A stretch of 64,000 nt of DNA from Flexivirga meconopsidis (GCF_026162425.1 NZ_JAOBQJ010000004.1:1-64000), one strand, 5' to 3'. Numbered from the stretch's first letter, positions 16,410-25,488 are shown. Made by a program: numbers and translations. Notes: a model not told the origin generated them from the sequence alone.

Positions 16410-19400
16410 CGGCGAGGACCGACCGGGCGATCGGTCGGTGCCGTGGTCGGTGCGCGCCGCTCCTGCGCAGCACCCGACTGAGGTGTGCCGGAAACTGGTC
16501 CGCCGGTGTCGACCTGGACGTCGAGCGTCGCGACCAGGCGGTAGCGCAGGTCCTGGGCTGGCTGCTCGGCCAACGGACGTTCAGCGACCAGCTGGCGCGC
16601 GACTGCCGGCACGTCGTGCCCTTCGGCGGCTGCCTGGTCGAGCATCTGCGCCAACGCCGGCCAGTCGGCCTGCCGGGGGAGTCGAGGGTCGAGTTCGCCG
16701 GCGAGACCGGCCCACCGTTCGTGCGGTGGCAGCTGCGCGGCCTGCTTCATGCGATCTCGCACCTCCGCAACCTGGTCGAGCTGGGTGCGCGCCGCCTGGC
16801 GGCGATCGCCCACCCAGGAGTCGGCGGCCGGGATCAAGTCGCGCTGTGCCATAGCGGTGCTGATGTGCAGCCGGTCGGAGATACGTGTCGTCCCGTCCTG
16901 CCAGTGCCGGGCCGGGCGGGCAGCGATGATCTGTGCCCCGGCCGTGCGGGCCTGGCCCGGAGGCAGGTTGGTCAGCCGCTCTTCCAGCAGCGAATTGGCC
17001 AGCGCGTTCGGCTGCTTGAGCGCCTCACGCAGCGCGGCCGGCCCGCGCAGCGTGTACATGTCGGCCGGGTCGAGACCGGACGGGAATGTGGCGTGGCCGG
17101 AGTCCAGGTCGTGGGGGGCCAGGAGCCAGTAGTCGCGCTCGGCGGCTACCTGTCCGGACAGGTTCTCGTCGTTGTCCGTGGCGACGATCAGCCACGGGTC
17201 GAACTCTGTCGCGGAGGAGTCAAGATCGGAGGCGGTGCCCGCGCCAAAGTGTTCCCGGATCGCAGCGAGCTGCTGGGACTGTTCCTCGGTGAGGGAGGTG
17301 CCCAGCGGGGCGACCCCGACCAGCTGCCCCGCCGAGGCGAGGGTGATCGCGATGGCGTCCATCGGACCCTCGACGAGCACGGGCCGCGCGCCGTTCTCGT
17401 AGAGATCGTTGCCCGCGACATACAACTGCGCACCCATGGCGAACAGTGAGGTGGTCGGACTGTTGAGGTATTTCGGGCCGCTCTTGTCCTTGTCCGTGAG
17501 GTCGGGGTGCCGGCGTCCTACGAAGCCCAGGACGACATCGCCGCCGGCGAAGGGCACGGGCTCGAAGTTCTCCCAGCCGTCGCGACGGTGGACGATCGGC
17601 AAGACCAGGCGATTGACGAAGTGGTCGCGGATCCGCCCGGTCGACTCGTTCCGTTTCGCGACACCGGCCGCGACCATTTCCTCGTCGCTGACGCCCAAGG
17701 TGCGCAGGTGCTTGACCAGGCGCTCCCACCCCGGCGGGGCGAAGCCGGGCCGGAATCGTTCATCCGCGGCGAGATCGTCGCCGAACCGGTCGACCAGGTG
17801 CTGTGCGGCCCACGACCCGGGCAGCTGCTGGCGGTAATACGCGAGGGTGAGCGTGTTGATGTGCGCGATCCGGTCGTTGCTGACCGGGCTGCTCGCGAAC
17901 CGCATCGCACGGTCGGCGGACCGGTCCATCTGTTCGTCGGAGATCTCCAGCGGTCCGAGGGCATCACGGCGCAGCTCGGCCAGGAGCAGCTGCCGCTCCA
18001 GGTCGTCCTCGTCGATCTCGTCCACCAGGTCCGGCGGTGGTTCGTCCTCGAGCGGCGGGTGCTGATCGACGGTGACGTCGGGGGGCAACATCACGACGGC
18101 ATCGTCGGGCAACGGGACGTGTTCCCACAGGTCCTCGTCCTCGTCGGGGTAGGCGTCGTAATGCTCGTCGGGGACGGGGTCCATCGCAACGGACAACCGC
18201 CAGATCAAGGCCTGGCAGGGATCGTCGCCAGGCTCCAGCGGCTGTGCTGCTTCACTGCGGAACAAGTCTTCGACCGACCACCCGCGCTGAAGCGCGCGGT
18301 CCACGGTGGTGACCAGGGTGGGCCACCACGGGCTGGCCTGCACTTCGCCTGCGCGGTCCTGACCCAGCAGCTCCGGCAGGCGCGGCGTCCAGCCGGCCTC
18401 AACGTGGCGGTCCTTGTCGACCTGTTCGGCGACCGCCGGGGACAGGTGACGACTGATGCGCCACCACAACGCGGCAGCGGAGTGATCGTCGGGCAGGGCG
18501 CCCGTCGCGGCAGCACGCCGCAGCATGCCGGCGGCGTCGACCCCGGAGCGGGCCATCGCAGCGAGCCGTTCGGCCAGGATCGGCGCGAACGGGTCGCTGC
18601 CGGTGGCACGGGAGGCAGCGGCGATCTGCGGGCCCCATTCCTCCATCGCGGGCGCACGGTCGCCGACGAGCCGCTCATTCAGCTTGCGCTGCCAGATCGC
18701 GGCCGCCTTCTGCATCTGCGCCCGACCGGTGGGACGCCGGTCGGCGTCGTCGACGAGCATCGCGGCCCGCCATACCGCCACGTCGCCCAGCACCGCATCG
18801 GCGGGCCGGCCGGCACCGGCGGATGCCCAGCTCGGCGTCGTACCGGTGGCTGATTCCTCACGAACAGTGGCTGCCAGGTCGGTGACCTTCGCGGCCCGCT
18901 GGACCAGGTAGGAGCCCCACACCGTGTTCTCGGACAGGGACGAAGGCACGCCGGGGATCCACGGCAGCGGTCCTCGGCCGCCGCCACGCAGGCCGGTGTC
19001 GTCCAGCCGCCAGTCCAGCACCGCAGCGGTGTCGCCGGCTGTGTCGAGCTCACGAGACTCGGCGGCCGCGCGCAGCTGCACGATCGGGTCGACGCCGTGA
19101 GCGCTGGTGAGGATCAGGTGGGCGCGCAACGCCGGCCAGGCGGGCTGCTCGGTGACGTCGGGGACCACACGCTCGACATCCGCTTCCAAAGCGGCGACCT
19201 TCTCCGTGCCCAACTGATGCTCGGCCGCGGTGTACAGGGCATCGAGGTAACGCTGCGTTGCCTGACCGAGCAGCGTCGCCGGCTCGCTCTGCTCGCGCAG
19301 CATGGTGGTTGCCGACCGGGGTGCGTCGTCGCGCGCCAGGATCTGCTCGAGTAGGTCGGTCGGGGTCAGCGGGTGGGTCATCTCCGGGCGGATAACGCTG

Positions 19401-21046
19401 TGCGGGTCACCGTCGCCGACGACCTCCAGGTACACGTGGTTGGACTGCTTTCCGCGGGTCAACATCGTGTACAGCTGCTGCCGTGATTCGTCACCGCTGG
19501 CGAGCCCGTGCATGGTGTCCACCGACACGCCCTGAGCCGTGTGCACCGTCGTTGCGTAGCCCAGCTCGGTGTTCTTGCTGACGTAGTCCGCCGGCAGGGT
19601 CACCAGCCGGCCGCTCTGGGTGTGCTGCACCCGCAGCTGGCCGTCGTCGATCTCGAGCACGCTCCAGCGGTCGCCGTTCTTCACCCAATCGGTCGAGGAT
19701 GACCGCAGCCGGCGATCGTTGGAGCGGGTGATGATCAGTTCGCCGACGCTGGCCAGGTTGCCGTCCGCCAGGCGCACCGTCGGCCCCTGTTCGCCGGGGT
19801 CGTCGACGGCGTCGTCACCGGCGCCCTCGAGTCGGTGCGCGCGGGCGCGTTGGTTGAGTTCGCTGACCAGCTCGCGGGTCGGCGCGAGCATGATGGAGTC
19901 CAGACCCTTGCCGCGGTCGGCTTGCCACGCCCCGAACACGTCCTCGGTCATGGTCGCCAGGTCACCGACGTGGACCCGGTCCCGATCCAGATAGAACCCG
20001 AGCGACTCGGGCCGACCTTCGCGCAGCGCGAGGGATGCGGCACCCTCGGCGGGGTCGACGAACCGGACGAGTTCGGTCAGTCGGCAGGCGCCGTGGGTGG
20101 TTTGGATGTCCCGCAGGACACCGCCGGCGCCGATGGCGGCCAACTGCTGGTCGTCGCCGATCAAGCGCACGCTGCCGCCTCGGTCGAGGACGAACTGGAC
20201 TGCCAGATCGAGGGAGATTGTGTCGGCCATGCCGGCCTCGTCGAGCACGACCAGCGTCTTAGGCCCGATATCGGTGGCCGACACCCGCCAGGGCGCCAGC
20301 GGCGCCCCCTCGGCAACCTGTTTCGCGCCGGCGGGGGCGTACCAGGAGCGGGCCTGCGGATCCCAACGGGCCCCCGCGGCCTTTGCCTCGTTCTTCTCGC
20401 TGATCGGGACGTCAAGCCAGGTGCGGGCGTTCGGGTCGCGGCTGGTGAGCTCGTGCACGAGCTTGGCCAGGGTGTCGGTACTGGTGTCGATCTGGGACCG
20501 CAGTGCCGCCGCTGCGGCCGCGGACGGGGCGAGCCCCAGCACCTGGCCACCGCCTTCGATCCACGCGCCGGACAAGGCCCGCATGGCGGTCGTCTTGCCG
20601 GACCCGGCGGGCGCGATCGCCAGCTGGAGGCGTGCCCCGGAGGTGGCCATCTCACGCACCAGCGATGTCTGGCCGGCATTGAGTGTGACCCCGTTGGCAA
20701 TGCTCTCCATGAGGGCCATATCGACCGCTGATTCATCGACGGCGAGCCCATCGGTGCGGCTGGCAGCCTCCACCAGCCGCTTCTCGGCCGCGATCACCTT
20801 GGTCGATGTAAACAGGTCGGCGCCGGCCACCGTGTAGACCGAGGACCCGTCCCGGCGCCGCTGGGGCTCCGGCTCGATGATGTCGCGCTCAGGGCGGGCC
20901 ATCGACACCGAGATCTTCAGGGCACGGGCGACCACCTGGTCGACGAGTTCCGGCATGCGCTTGGGTGATGCTCCCGCGCCGCGGATCTGTCGTTCGGCCT
21001 CGGCACGCACGTGCCAGACCTGCCAGTTGGACCGCCGGTTTTCCAT
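16406..21046 (-). CDS. traA: TraA helicase with C-terminal TOPRIM/primase-like domain
   Basis: 1546 residues counted from the first ATG. Residues 125-155 hold a RecD-type Walker A (APAGSGKT at 145-152). A DUF5710-like insert (LDVPISEKNEAKAAGARWD) is at 211-230, Walker B (VVLDEAGM) near 267, and superfamily I helicase motifs continue to about 560. The C-terminal third resembles phage primases with a TOPRIM domain (VLVEGPMDAIAI, then IVATDNDENL). No ribosome binding site precedes 21046, and the same frame continues upstream to a slippery site at 21106. I therefore infer that it is normally translated as a -1 frameshift extension of the relaxase. Confidence 0.85.
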   Translation of the reverse strand: MENRRSNWQVWHVRAEAERQIRGAGASPKRMPELVDQVVARALKISVSMARPERDIIEPEPQRRRDGSSVYTVAGADLFTSTKVIAAEKRLVEAASRTDGLAVDESAVDMALMESIANGVTLNAGQTSLVREMATSGARLQLAIAPAGSGKTTAMRALSGAWIEGGGQVLGLAPSAAAAAALRSQIDTSTDTLAKLVHELTSRDPNARTWLDVPISEKNEAKAAGARWDPQARSWYAPAGAKQVAEGAPLAPWRVSATDIGPKTLVVLDEAGMADTISLDLAVQFVLDRGGSVRLIGDDQQLAAIGAGGVLRDIQTTHGACRLTELVRFVDPAEGAASLALREGRPESLGFYLDRDRVHVGDLATMTEDVFGAWQADRGKGLDSIMLAPTRELVSELNQRARAHRLEGAGDDAVDDPGEQGPTVRLADGNLASVGELIITRSNDRRLRSSSTDWVKNGDRWSVLEIDDGQLRVQHTQSGRLVTLPADYVSKNTELGYATTVHTAQGVSVDTMHGLASGDESRQQLYTMLTRGKQSNHVYLEVVGDGDPHSVIRPEMTHPLTPTDLLEQILARDDAPRSATTMLREQSEPATLLGQATQRYLDALYTAAEHQLGTEKVAALEADVERVVPDVTEQPAWPALRAHLILTSAHGVDPIVQLRAAAESRELDTAGDTAAVLDWRLDDTGLRGGGRGPLPWIPGVPSSLSENTVWGSYLVQRAAKVTDLAATVREESATGTTPSWASAGAGRPADAVLGDVAVWRAAMLVDDADRRPTGRAQMQKAAAIWQRKLNERLVGDRAPAMEEWGPQIAAASRATGSDPFAPILAERLAAMARSGVDAAGMLRRAAATGALPDDHSAAALWWRISRHLSPAVAEQVDKDRHVEAGWTPRLPELLGQDRAGEVQASPWWPTLVTTVDRALQRGWSVEDLFRSEAAQPLEPGDDPCQALIWRLSVAMDPVPDEHYDAYPDEDEDLWEHVPLPDDAVVMLPPDVTVDQHPPLEDEPPPDLVDEIDEDDLERQLLLAELRRDALGPLEISDEQMDRSADRAMRFASSPVSNDRIAHINTLTLAYYRQQLPGSWAAQHLVDRFGDDLAADERFRPGFAPPGWERLVKHLRTLGVSDEEMVAAGVAKRNESTGRIRDHFVNRLVLPIVHRRDGWENFEPVPFAGGDVVLGFVGRRHPDLTDKDKSGPKYLNSPTTSLFAMGAQLYVAGNDLYENGARPVLVEGPMDAIAITLASAGQLVGVAPLGTSLTEEQSQQLAAIREHFGAGTASDLDSSATEFDPWLIVATDNDENLSGQVAAERDYWLLAPHDLDSGHATFPSGLDPADMYTLRGPAALREALKQPNALANSLLEERLTNLPPGQARTAGAQIIAARPARHWQDGTTRISDRLHISTAMAQRDLIPAADSWVGDRRQAARTQLDQVAEVRDRMKQAAQLPPHERWAGLAGELDPRLPRQADWPALAQMLDQAAAEGHDVPAVARQLVAERPLAEQPAQDLRYRLVATLDVQVDTGGPVSGTPQSGAAQERRAPTTAPTDRPVGPRR

Positions 21047-21099
21047 CTGTGTGATGACCGTCCGGGCCGTCTTGGTGACGTCGACCCGGGCGTACCGGC

Positions 21100-22407
21100 T
21101 TAGCCTTTTGGGAAGCGTGATCCCAACGTTTCCGAGAGCATCGAGGCGATGCCCTTGTCGCCGCCGAGGATCTCGCGCGCCTGCTCCCGCCAGGTTGCGC
21201 GCTGCTCGGCGAGGGTGCGTGGCTCGTGCTTCGGGTCGCGAGTTTCCAGGGTGGCCTGCTGGGATAGCTGAACCGCTTCGATGGGTGTCGGCGGCCGGCC
21301 GTGCGCGCGCTGAAAGTCGGTGGCGAGTTCGTCACGGCGGACCTCGATCGCCACACGACGAGACGACCACCGTTCCCGCAGGCGCGGATCGACGCCCACC
21401 AACTCCCGGACCGGGCGCTTGCGCGGGTCGCCGTCCGGGCGTTCCTCGAACTCGACCCCCAGGTCGGTGGCCAGGTGCCGCTCCAACGAGCTGTTGTAGA
21501 CCTCCGAGGCTGCCACGGTCGCCTTGAACAAGACCCTGCCGTCGATCGCCAGCCACTTGCCGCCGAGCGTCTGCACCTTGTTCGCGACGGCCACATGTGT
21601 GTGCAGCAGCGGCTCGCCGGCGCGCGAATCGCGGTGCGTGAAGGCTGTGGCAACCAAGCCCTTGACGTCGACCTGGCGGACTCCGTTGGTTCCCTCTCTG
21701 GAGTACAGCGCGTTCTCCTCGATGAAATCGAGAGCGTCCTTCATGGCTGACTGGTGCGCGCGCTCGACCCGAGCGGCGATCGCCGGATCGGCCAACGCCC
21801 ACAGCACCGCCACGCTCTTCACCGGCTTGAAGGTCAGGTCGAACCCCGCGACCGCCTTCGTTTTCGGGCGTGAGTGCTGGGCGATGGTGCCGGACAACTC
21901 GCGAGCGTCCTGGGGATCACGGCCGTGTTCGGCCCGGAAGAACTCCCGACCGACCTCGGTGCGGATCCGGGCTCGGTCCTCGGCAGGAACCGGCCAATCC
22001 CTGGGAAGTCCCTGCTCCTCGTTGAGGTCGGCCAGCCGCTTCGCCACCTCGATCCGGTAGGTGGAGACGTCGTTCTCGTACACCTTGAACGGCACCCCGA
22101 GCCGGGTCGCCGCTCGGTAATCCGCGTTCGTCAGGTCTGGGCCCTGGAGAGCTTCCCGCCGTTCATGGGCAAGGGGATGGTGCCCGGAACCGAACAGAGC
22201 CTGCATCTGCTCCGCGGTGACGACGTCTCCGGCGGACAGGCCGTCGATCCCGGCCATCCCGGACCCCACCCAGACGCCGGGGGCCTCGCCCTTTTCGCTG
22301 TAGTACGACGCGAGGCCGGTGTGGCCCTTGTCGGTGGCGTCCATGGCCGCCACCTGGCGGGTCAGATAGTCGTATCCGGAGCCTGCTGTCAGCTTGTGAA
22401 TGCTCAT
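21100..22407 (-). CDS. traA: MobF-type conjugative relaxase domain protein
   Basis: 435 residues from the ATG at 22407, preceded by GGGAGGTG. The N-terminal GSGYDYLTRQVA segment holds Tyr12 and Tyr14, with a further Tyr pair at 35-36, as expected for the nicking tyrosines of TrwC/TraA relaxases. The metal-binding histidine triad is His258, His269 and His271 (LLHTHVAVAN). The protein would cut one strand at oriT and stay covalently attached. The chain stops at the junction where homologues continue into a helicase; the remaining part is encoded in the -1 frame. Confidence 0.88.
   Translation of the reverse strand: MSIHKLTAGSGYDYLTRQVAAMDATDKGHTGLASYYSEKGEAPGVWVGSGMAGIDGLSAGDVVTAEQMQALFGSGHHPLAHERREALQGPDLTNADYRAATRLGVPFKVYENDVSTYRIEVAKRLADLNEEQGLPRDWPVPAEDRARIRTEVGREFFRAEHGRDPQDARELSGTIAQHSRPKTKAVAGFDLTFKPVKSVAVLWALADPAIAARVERAHQSAMKDALDFIEENALYSREGTNGVRQVDVKGLVATAFTHRDSRAGEPLLHTHVAVANKVQTLGGKWLAIDGRVLFKATVAASEVYNSSLERHLATDLGVEFEERPDGDPRKRPVRELVGVDPRLRERWSSRRVAIEVRRDELATDFQRAHGRPPTPIEAVQLSQQATLETRDPKHEPRTLAEQRATWREQAREILGGDKGIASMLSETLGSRFPKG
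21106..21112 (-). promoter_or_regulatory. Candidate -1 ribosomal frameshift site CCCAAAA
   Basis: Read on the minus strand in the relaxase frame, the end is TTC CCA AAA GGC TAA. The heptamer C CCA AAA fits X XXY YYZ exactly. Slipping one base back gives AGG CTA AGC CGG, which enters the helicase frame and continues without a stop to 16406. The zero-frame stop TAA lies one codon after the heptamer. The product would be 2000 residues. A four-A run can also attract sequencing indels, so error is the alternative. Confidence 0.6.
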
Positions 22408-22644
22408 CGTCACACCTCCCGAAGGGGCGGGATCCGCCCTGGCGGTCACAAATTGAAAAATCAACAAAAACCGGGAATGCAAGAGCTGTGTAGGGCTTCG
22501 ACTTCCAAGGTTCAGGAGGGGGAACGGGCGAGGGGTCGTGGCTGGCTGGCTGGACGGGAACTCAGGTGGTCGGCGGTGGCCGCTGACGGAGGTCGGGATG
22601 TCTTAGGGGGGTGCGATGGTTCGACACGAGAAAGGTGCACATCG
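22408..22644. promoter_or_regulatory. Divergent control region, candidate oriT
   Basis: 237 bases between the relaxase and a small + strand gene. It contains an unusually AT-rich patch (22447-22475) in an otherwise GC-rich sequence, a GC-rich inverted repeat around GGGATCC at 22423-22437, and the relaxase ribosome binding site. Position beside a relaxase and AT-rich composition are usual for oriT, but I cannot identify a nick site. Confidence 0.4.
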
Positions 22645-23004
22645 ATGGGCAAGCAGACGATCAGGCAGGAAGCTCGGCGAGCGGCGCTGGATGCGCAATC
22701 CAAGAGGCGCGAGGAACGCGCGGAGCGAGAGCGCCGGGTGGAGGCCCTCGCGATCAAGGTGCTGGTCGCGATCCGCGAACGCGAGGCGGCCGACCGGCGC
22801 GCGGGTGAGGCGCTGACGGAGATGATCGAGACCGAGCGGCTCTCGGCGCGCGAGGCCGTGCAGTGGTGCGGCGATGAGGTGAGCACGCGCGAAGTCGCAC
22901 GACTACGGCGCGTGGCGGCGGATGCCGCCGACCAGGCCGCACAGGAGGACGACGGCGCTGGCGCGGACACCGGCGCGGACGCGCCCACCTCGGCGGCGTC
23001 GTGA
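22645..23004 (+). CDS. Small charged coiled-coil protein, candidate relaxosome accessory
   Basis: 119 residues from the ATG at 22645 with AAAGG upstream. The chain is almost entirely charged helix: residues 5-45 are Arg/Glu-rich (RREERAERERRVEALAIKV), then a second helix with VQWCGDEVSTREVARLRR. It diverges from the relaxase across the presumed oriT. Small basic helical proteins in this place often help relaxase binding, but I see no known family motif. Confidence 0.55.
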   Translation: MGKQTIRQEARRAALDAQSKRREERAERERRVEALAIKVLVAIREREAADRRAGEALTEMIETERLSAREAVQWCGDEVSTREVARLRRVAADAADQAAQEDDGAGADTGADAPTSAAS

Positions 23005-23008
23005 GCCG

Positions 23009-23509
23009 GTGAGCGCGCGGCGGCTCGGGCCGGGCGGCGTGGCCGCGCTGGCTGAGGCACTGGCGGACCCTGAAGTCGTCGCGCGCTATGCGGCCAAGGT
23101 GGTGCAGGTTCCGGGCACTGAGTGCGCCTGGTGGACCGGTGCGATCAGCGGGCGCGGGCACGGTCGGTTCTGGTTCGGTCACGACCGCGTGGTCGTTGCC
23201 CATCGGTTCGCGTTCGGCCTGGTCCACGGCGCCGACGCACTCGACGCGGTGCGCGTGCTGGGTCACAAGTGCGACAACCCGCTGTGTCAGCGAGTCGCGC
23301 CGGGGCATGTCGTCGCGTCGTCGGCGGCCGAGAACCGGCGCGAGTGGGTTGCCCGTCGCGCGTTGACCGGTTCCCCGCTGGGCGACCCGCGCGGGGCACG
23401 ACGCCGCGCACGCGAATTACGCGATATGGCGCGTCGGGATCCGCGTGAGGTCGCCGACGACTTGGAGCGGCTGCGGGCGCTGTTCGGGGAGCAGCTCGCG
23501 CTGTGGTGA
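23009..23509 (+). CDS. HNH endonuclease-like protein
   Basis: 166 residues from a GTG five bases after the preceding stop. The core (VVVAHRFAFGLVHG, then VLGHKCDNPLCQRVAPGHV and AAENRREW) matches the HNH nuclease fold seen in actinophage and plasmid genomes: His-rich first part, CDNPLC zinc-type knuckle and terminal ENRRE. The C-terminus is basic and helical. Such proteins may be free homing-type or phage packaging nucleases; the role here is unknown. Confidence 0.65.
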   Translation: MSARRLGPGGVAALAEALADPEVVARYAAKVVQVPGTECAWWTGAISGRGHGRFWFGHDRVVVAHRFAFGLVHGADALDAVRVLGHKCDNPLCQRVAPGHVVASSAAENRREWVARRALTGSPLGDPRGARRRARELRDMARRDPREVADDLERLRALFGEQLALW

Positions 23510-23514
23510 GACGC

Positions 23515-23552
23515 GACAAGGCGACCGGCTCGGGTGAGCCGGTCGCCTTGTC
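23515..23552. terminator. Strong bidirectional terminator
   Basis: A perfect 17-bp stem, GACAAGGCGACCGGCTC (23515-23531), loop GGGT, and its complement at 23536-23552, between the convergent HNH gene and the small minus-strand gene. Confidence 0.85.
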
Positions 23553-23567
23553 TTGTCAGGGCAGGAA

Positions 23568-23828
23568 CTACACGGGCAGGCACTCGACAATCTCGGCGGT
23601 GTTGGCGATGCCGGTCAACGCGGCTGCCAGGGCGCGAGCGGTGCGCGGGGTGACGGTGAGGACATCGCCCTCGACCGCGACGACGACGGTCGCCGGGCCG
23701 TCGTCGTCACGGCGTACGGCGGCGGTCAACACGTTGCCGTCGCCGTCGTGGAAAACGACGGACTCGCCCAGCACCAGCTGGATGCCGTCCGGGTGGGCGG
23801 TGACGCCGTCGCGTCGGGTTGTGGTCAT
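23568..23828 (-). CDS. Hypothetical protein, 86 aa
   Basis: A small beta-rich protein (IQLVLGESVVFHDGDGNVL, then VVVAVEGDVLTVTPR) ending in a helix with Ala repeats. Not recognised. It follows the DUF932 gene in the same direction and ends at the strong terminator, so it is probably the last gene of that unit. Composition is normal for coding DNA. Confidence 0.55.
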   Translation of the reverse strand: MTTTRRDGVTAHPDGIQLVLGESVVFHDGDGNVLTAAVRRDDDGPATVVVAVEGDVLTVTPRTARALAAALTGIANTAEIVECLPV

Positions 23829-23919
23829 GAGGGTGACTCCTTGCTGATCGGTTGCGGTGGTGGTGGACGGTGACGCCGCGTCGCGTGGATCGGCGCGGCG
23901 TCACCGTTGCTCGGGTGGA

Positions 23920-24924
23920 TCAGGCCGGGACGAGCTCGTCCCACGCGGTGCGCTTGACCCGCGTCAGGTCGTCGCTGGTGAGCAACCGGGTCGCGCGAGC
24001 GGACGCCTGGTCGCGGTTGCCGGCCCGCACGGGGGAGAAGTGGTCGATGTACTCCACGACCGCCTGGTAGCCGGCCCACGCGGTGCCCCGGATGCCGGCC
24101 TGCGTCTCGGCGTCGTGCCACAGGTGCGACAGCTTCGCGTTGCGCTCTCGGTGCGCGTTGCGCGTGCGCACCGACGCGGACGACGGTTCGGGGAAGCAGC
24201 GACGCACCAGCGAGTCGAACTCGGCGTCGGTCATCGTGGTCTGGATCAGCTTCTCGGCCTCGGCCTCGAACTCTTCGCAGTAGGCGAGAGTCAGCCCCAG
24301 GGCGTCGCGGGCCTCCTGCACGGCGCTCTTGGCGTTGGCCGTGTGCCGAATGCTGAAACTGGACACGTGGTCGCGCAGCGCGGCGGCTTGGGTGTTCGCG
24401 CACACCACGCGCACGGGCGTGATCACGATGCGGAACGCCGACGACCCGTCGTGACTGTTCAAGGCGGCAATGTTGAGGTCGACGCGATCAGATCCGCCCA
24501 CCTTCAGCGACTCCGGTAGCCGCATGGTGACGAACACCTGGCGGCCTCCGCGCAGCGAGCCTGCGGTCTCGAAGACTGCGCCGGATTCGTGCGACAACGT
24601 GTTGAGGAACGCGGCGTGCTCCTCGTTCTGCAAGGGCGTATATCCGGAGCCGACGACGCCAAGTGCCTCGGCCTCTTCGGTGAACGGGTTGGTGCGCACG
24701 GTCGCGAACCCTGGCGCGGCCATCGTCGTGACGCCGTCCTCGGTGATCTCGGTCGCGGTGAGCGGCACCTTGCGGACGTTCCAATTGCCCAGGTGGCCGA
24801 GCGTCATCGCTTCTTCGGCGGTGAACGCGCGGTCGCGCACGACGGTGCCGAGCCGGTGCCACGCGTCCTTGCGCGCGAAGACCGCAGCGGCCTGGTCGCC
24901 GTGGGTTTCGATCTGGTGAGCCAT
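23920..24924 (-). CDS. DUF932 (phage/plasmid-like TIGR03299) protein
   Basis: 334 residues from the ATG at 24924 with GAGAGGA upstream. The sequence follows the DUF932 pattern: an N-terminal helix after MAHQIETHG, a conserved VVGSGYTPLQNEEHAAFL segment near residue 90, then MRLPESLKVGG, LNIAALNSHDGSSAFRIVIT and a CANT motif before a helical C-terminal half. These proteins are common on actinobacterial plasmids and phages and their function is not known. It is transcribed from a promoter-like sequence lying inside the end of the upstream gene. Confidence 0.8.
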   Translation of the reverse strand: MAHQIETHGDQAAAVFARKDAWHRLGTVVRDRAFTAEEAMTLGHLGNWNVRKVPLTATEITEDGVTTMAAPGFATVRTNPFTEEAEALGVVGSGYTPLQNEEHAAFLNTLSHESGAVFETAGSLRGGRQVFVTMRLPESLKVGGSDRVDLNIAALNSHDGSSAFRIVITPVRVVCANTQAAALRDHVSSFSIRHTANAKSAVQEARDALGLTLAYCEEFEAEAEKLIQTTMTDAEFDSLVRRCFPEPSSASVRTRNAHRERNAKLSHLWHDAETQAGIRGTAWAGYQAVVEYIDHFSPVRAGNRDQASARATRLLTSDDLTRVKRTAWDELVPA

Positions 24925-24974
24925 GAGTGGTTCCTCTCGGGTGGTTCTCTGTCCTGACAAACTCAATTCTAGTT

Positions 24975-25003
24975 TTTCTACTCTACTGAGTTGAGTTGTC
25001 CAC
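24975..25003 (-). promoter_or_regulatory. Promoter TGGACA-N16-TAGAAA for the DUF932 gene
   Basis: Read on the minus strand, TGGACA (25003-24998) is followed after 16 bases by TAGAAA (24980-24975), about 50 bases before the start at 24924. The same boxes and spacing occur at 28727-28754. An inverted repeat, AACTCAA (24960-24966) and TTGAGTT (24991-24997), brackets the -10 box and may be an operator. Confidence 0.55.
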
Positions 25004-25276
25004 AGGGGCAGACGAATTCGCGGTCGATGTGTCGGCATGCTGTGCGCGGGCTAGCTGGTACTCGGCGCGCGCGGCCGCGTCGCGGGACCGGTAGGTGATG
25101 TCGCCCGGTCGCCGGTCGCAGACGATGCGCCATTTGCGGTCCGGGTAGTTGCGACTGACGCAGCCAATCGCGCCGTTGGGGTAGCGCACTTCGAGGACGT
25201 ACCAGCCGCCGTGCCGCCACCGGGCATAGGTGAACGCGGAAGGCGTGTCGGACGGGGTTGCGGGGGCCGCGCTCAT
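24983..25276 (-). CDS. Hypothetical protein, 97 aa
   Basis: ATG at 25276 overlaps the preceding stop. Residues 15-60 show a compact beta pattern with aromatic residues (FTYARWRHGGWYVLEVRYP, CVSRNYPDRKWRIV), then a helix and a disordered Ser/Thr tail. Not recognised. The 3' end carries the promoter of the next gene. It is part of a three-gene coupled set with the two genes upstream. Confidence 0.5.
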   Translation of the reverse strand: MSAAPATPSDTPSAFTYARWRHGGWYVLEVRYPNGAIGCVSRNYPDRKWRIVCDRRPGDITYRSRDAAARAEYQLARAQHADTSTANSSAPVDNSTQ

Positions 25277-25488
25277 GAGGGGTCACCGGTCGCCGCGCGG
25301 ACCTGGTCCAGTGCGCGGTTCAGCAGCTCCTGGAGCTCCTCGCCGCTGCCCTCGATGACGGTCACCTCATCGCACGCGAGCAGCAGCGCGAGGGGTGCGT
25401 CGACGACCTCCGTGCCGAGTTCGCACCCGGCAGTCACAACCTCGGTGCTGGCCGTGCGGGCGCGCATCCATTCGTAGCGCACGCTCAT
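25273..25488 (-). CDS. Hypothetical protein, 71 aa
   Basis: Starts at ATG 25488 with GGAGGC upstream and overlaps its neighbours by four bases at both ends. The C-terminal half is an acidic amphipathic helix (GSGEELQELLNRALDQVRAA). Not recognised. Coupled overlap on both sides supports that it is real. Confidence 0.5.
   Translation of the reverse strand: MSVRYEWMRARTASTEVVTAGCELGTEVVDAPLALLLACDEVTVIEGSGEELQELLNRALDQVRAATGDPS

Noticed and set aside
17507-18853. Long + strand open frame (about 450 codons) opposite the helicase gene
   Set aside because: Antisense frame generated by high GC content; composition is Arg/Gly/Val-rich without a family pattern, and the minus-strand helicase is clearly the gene.
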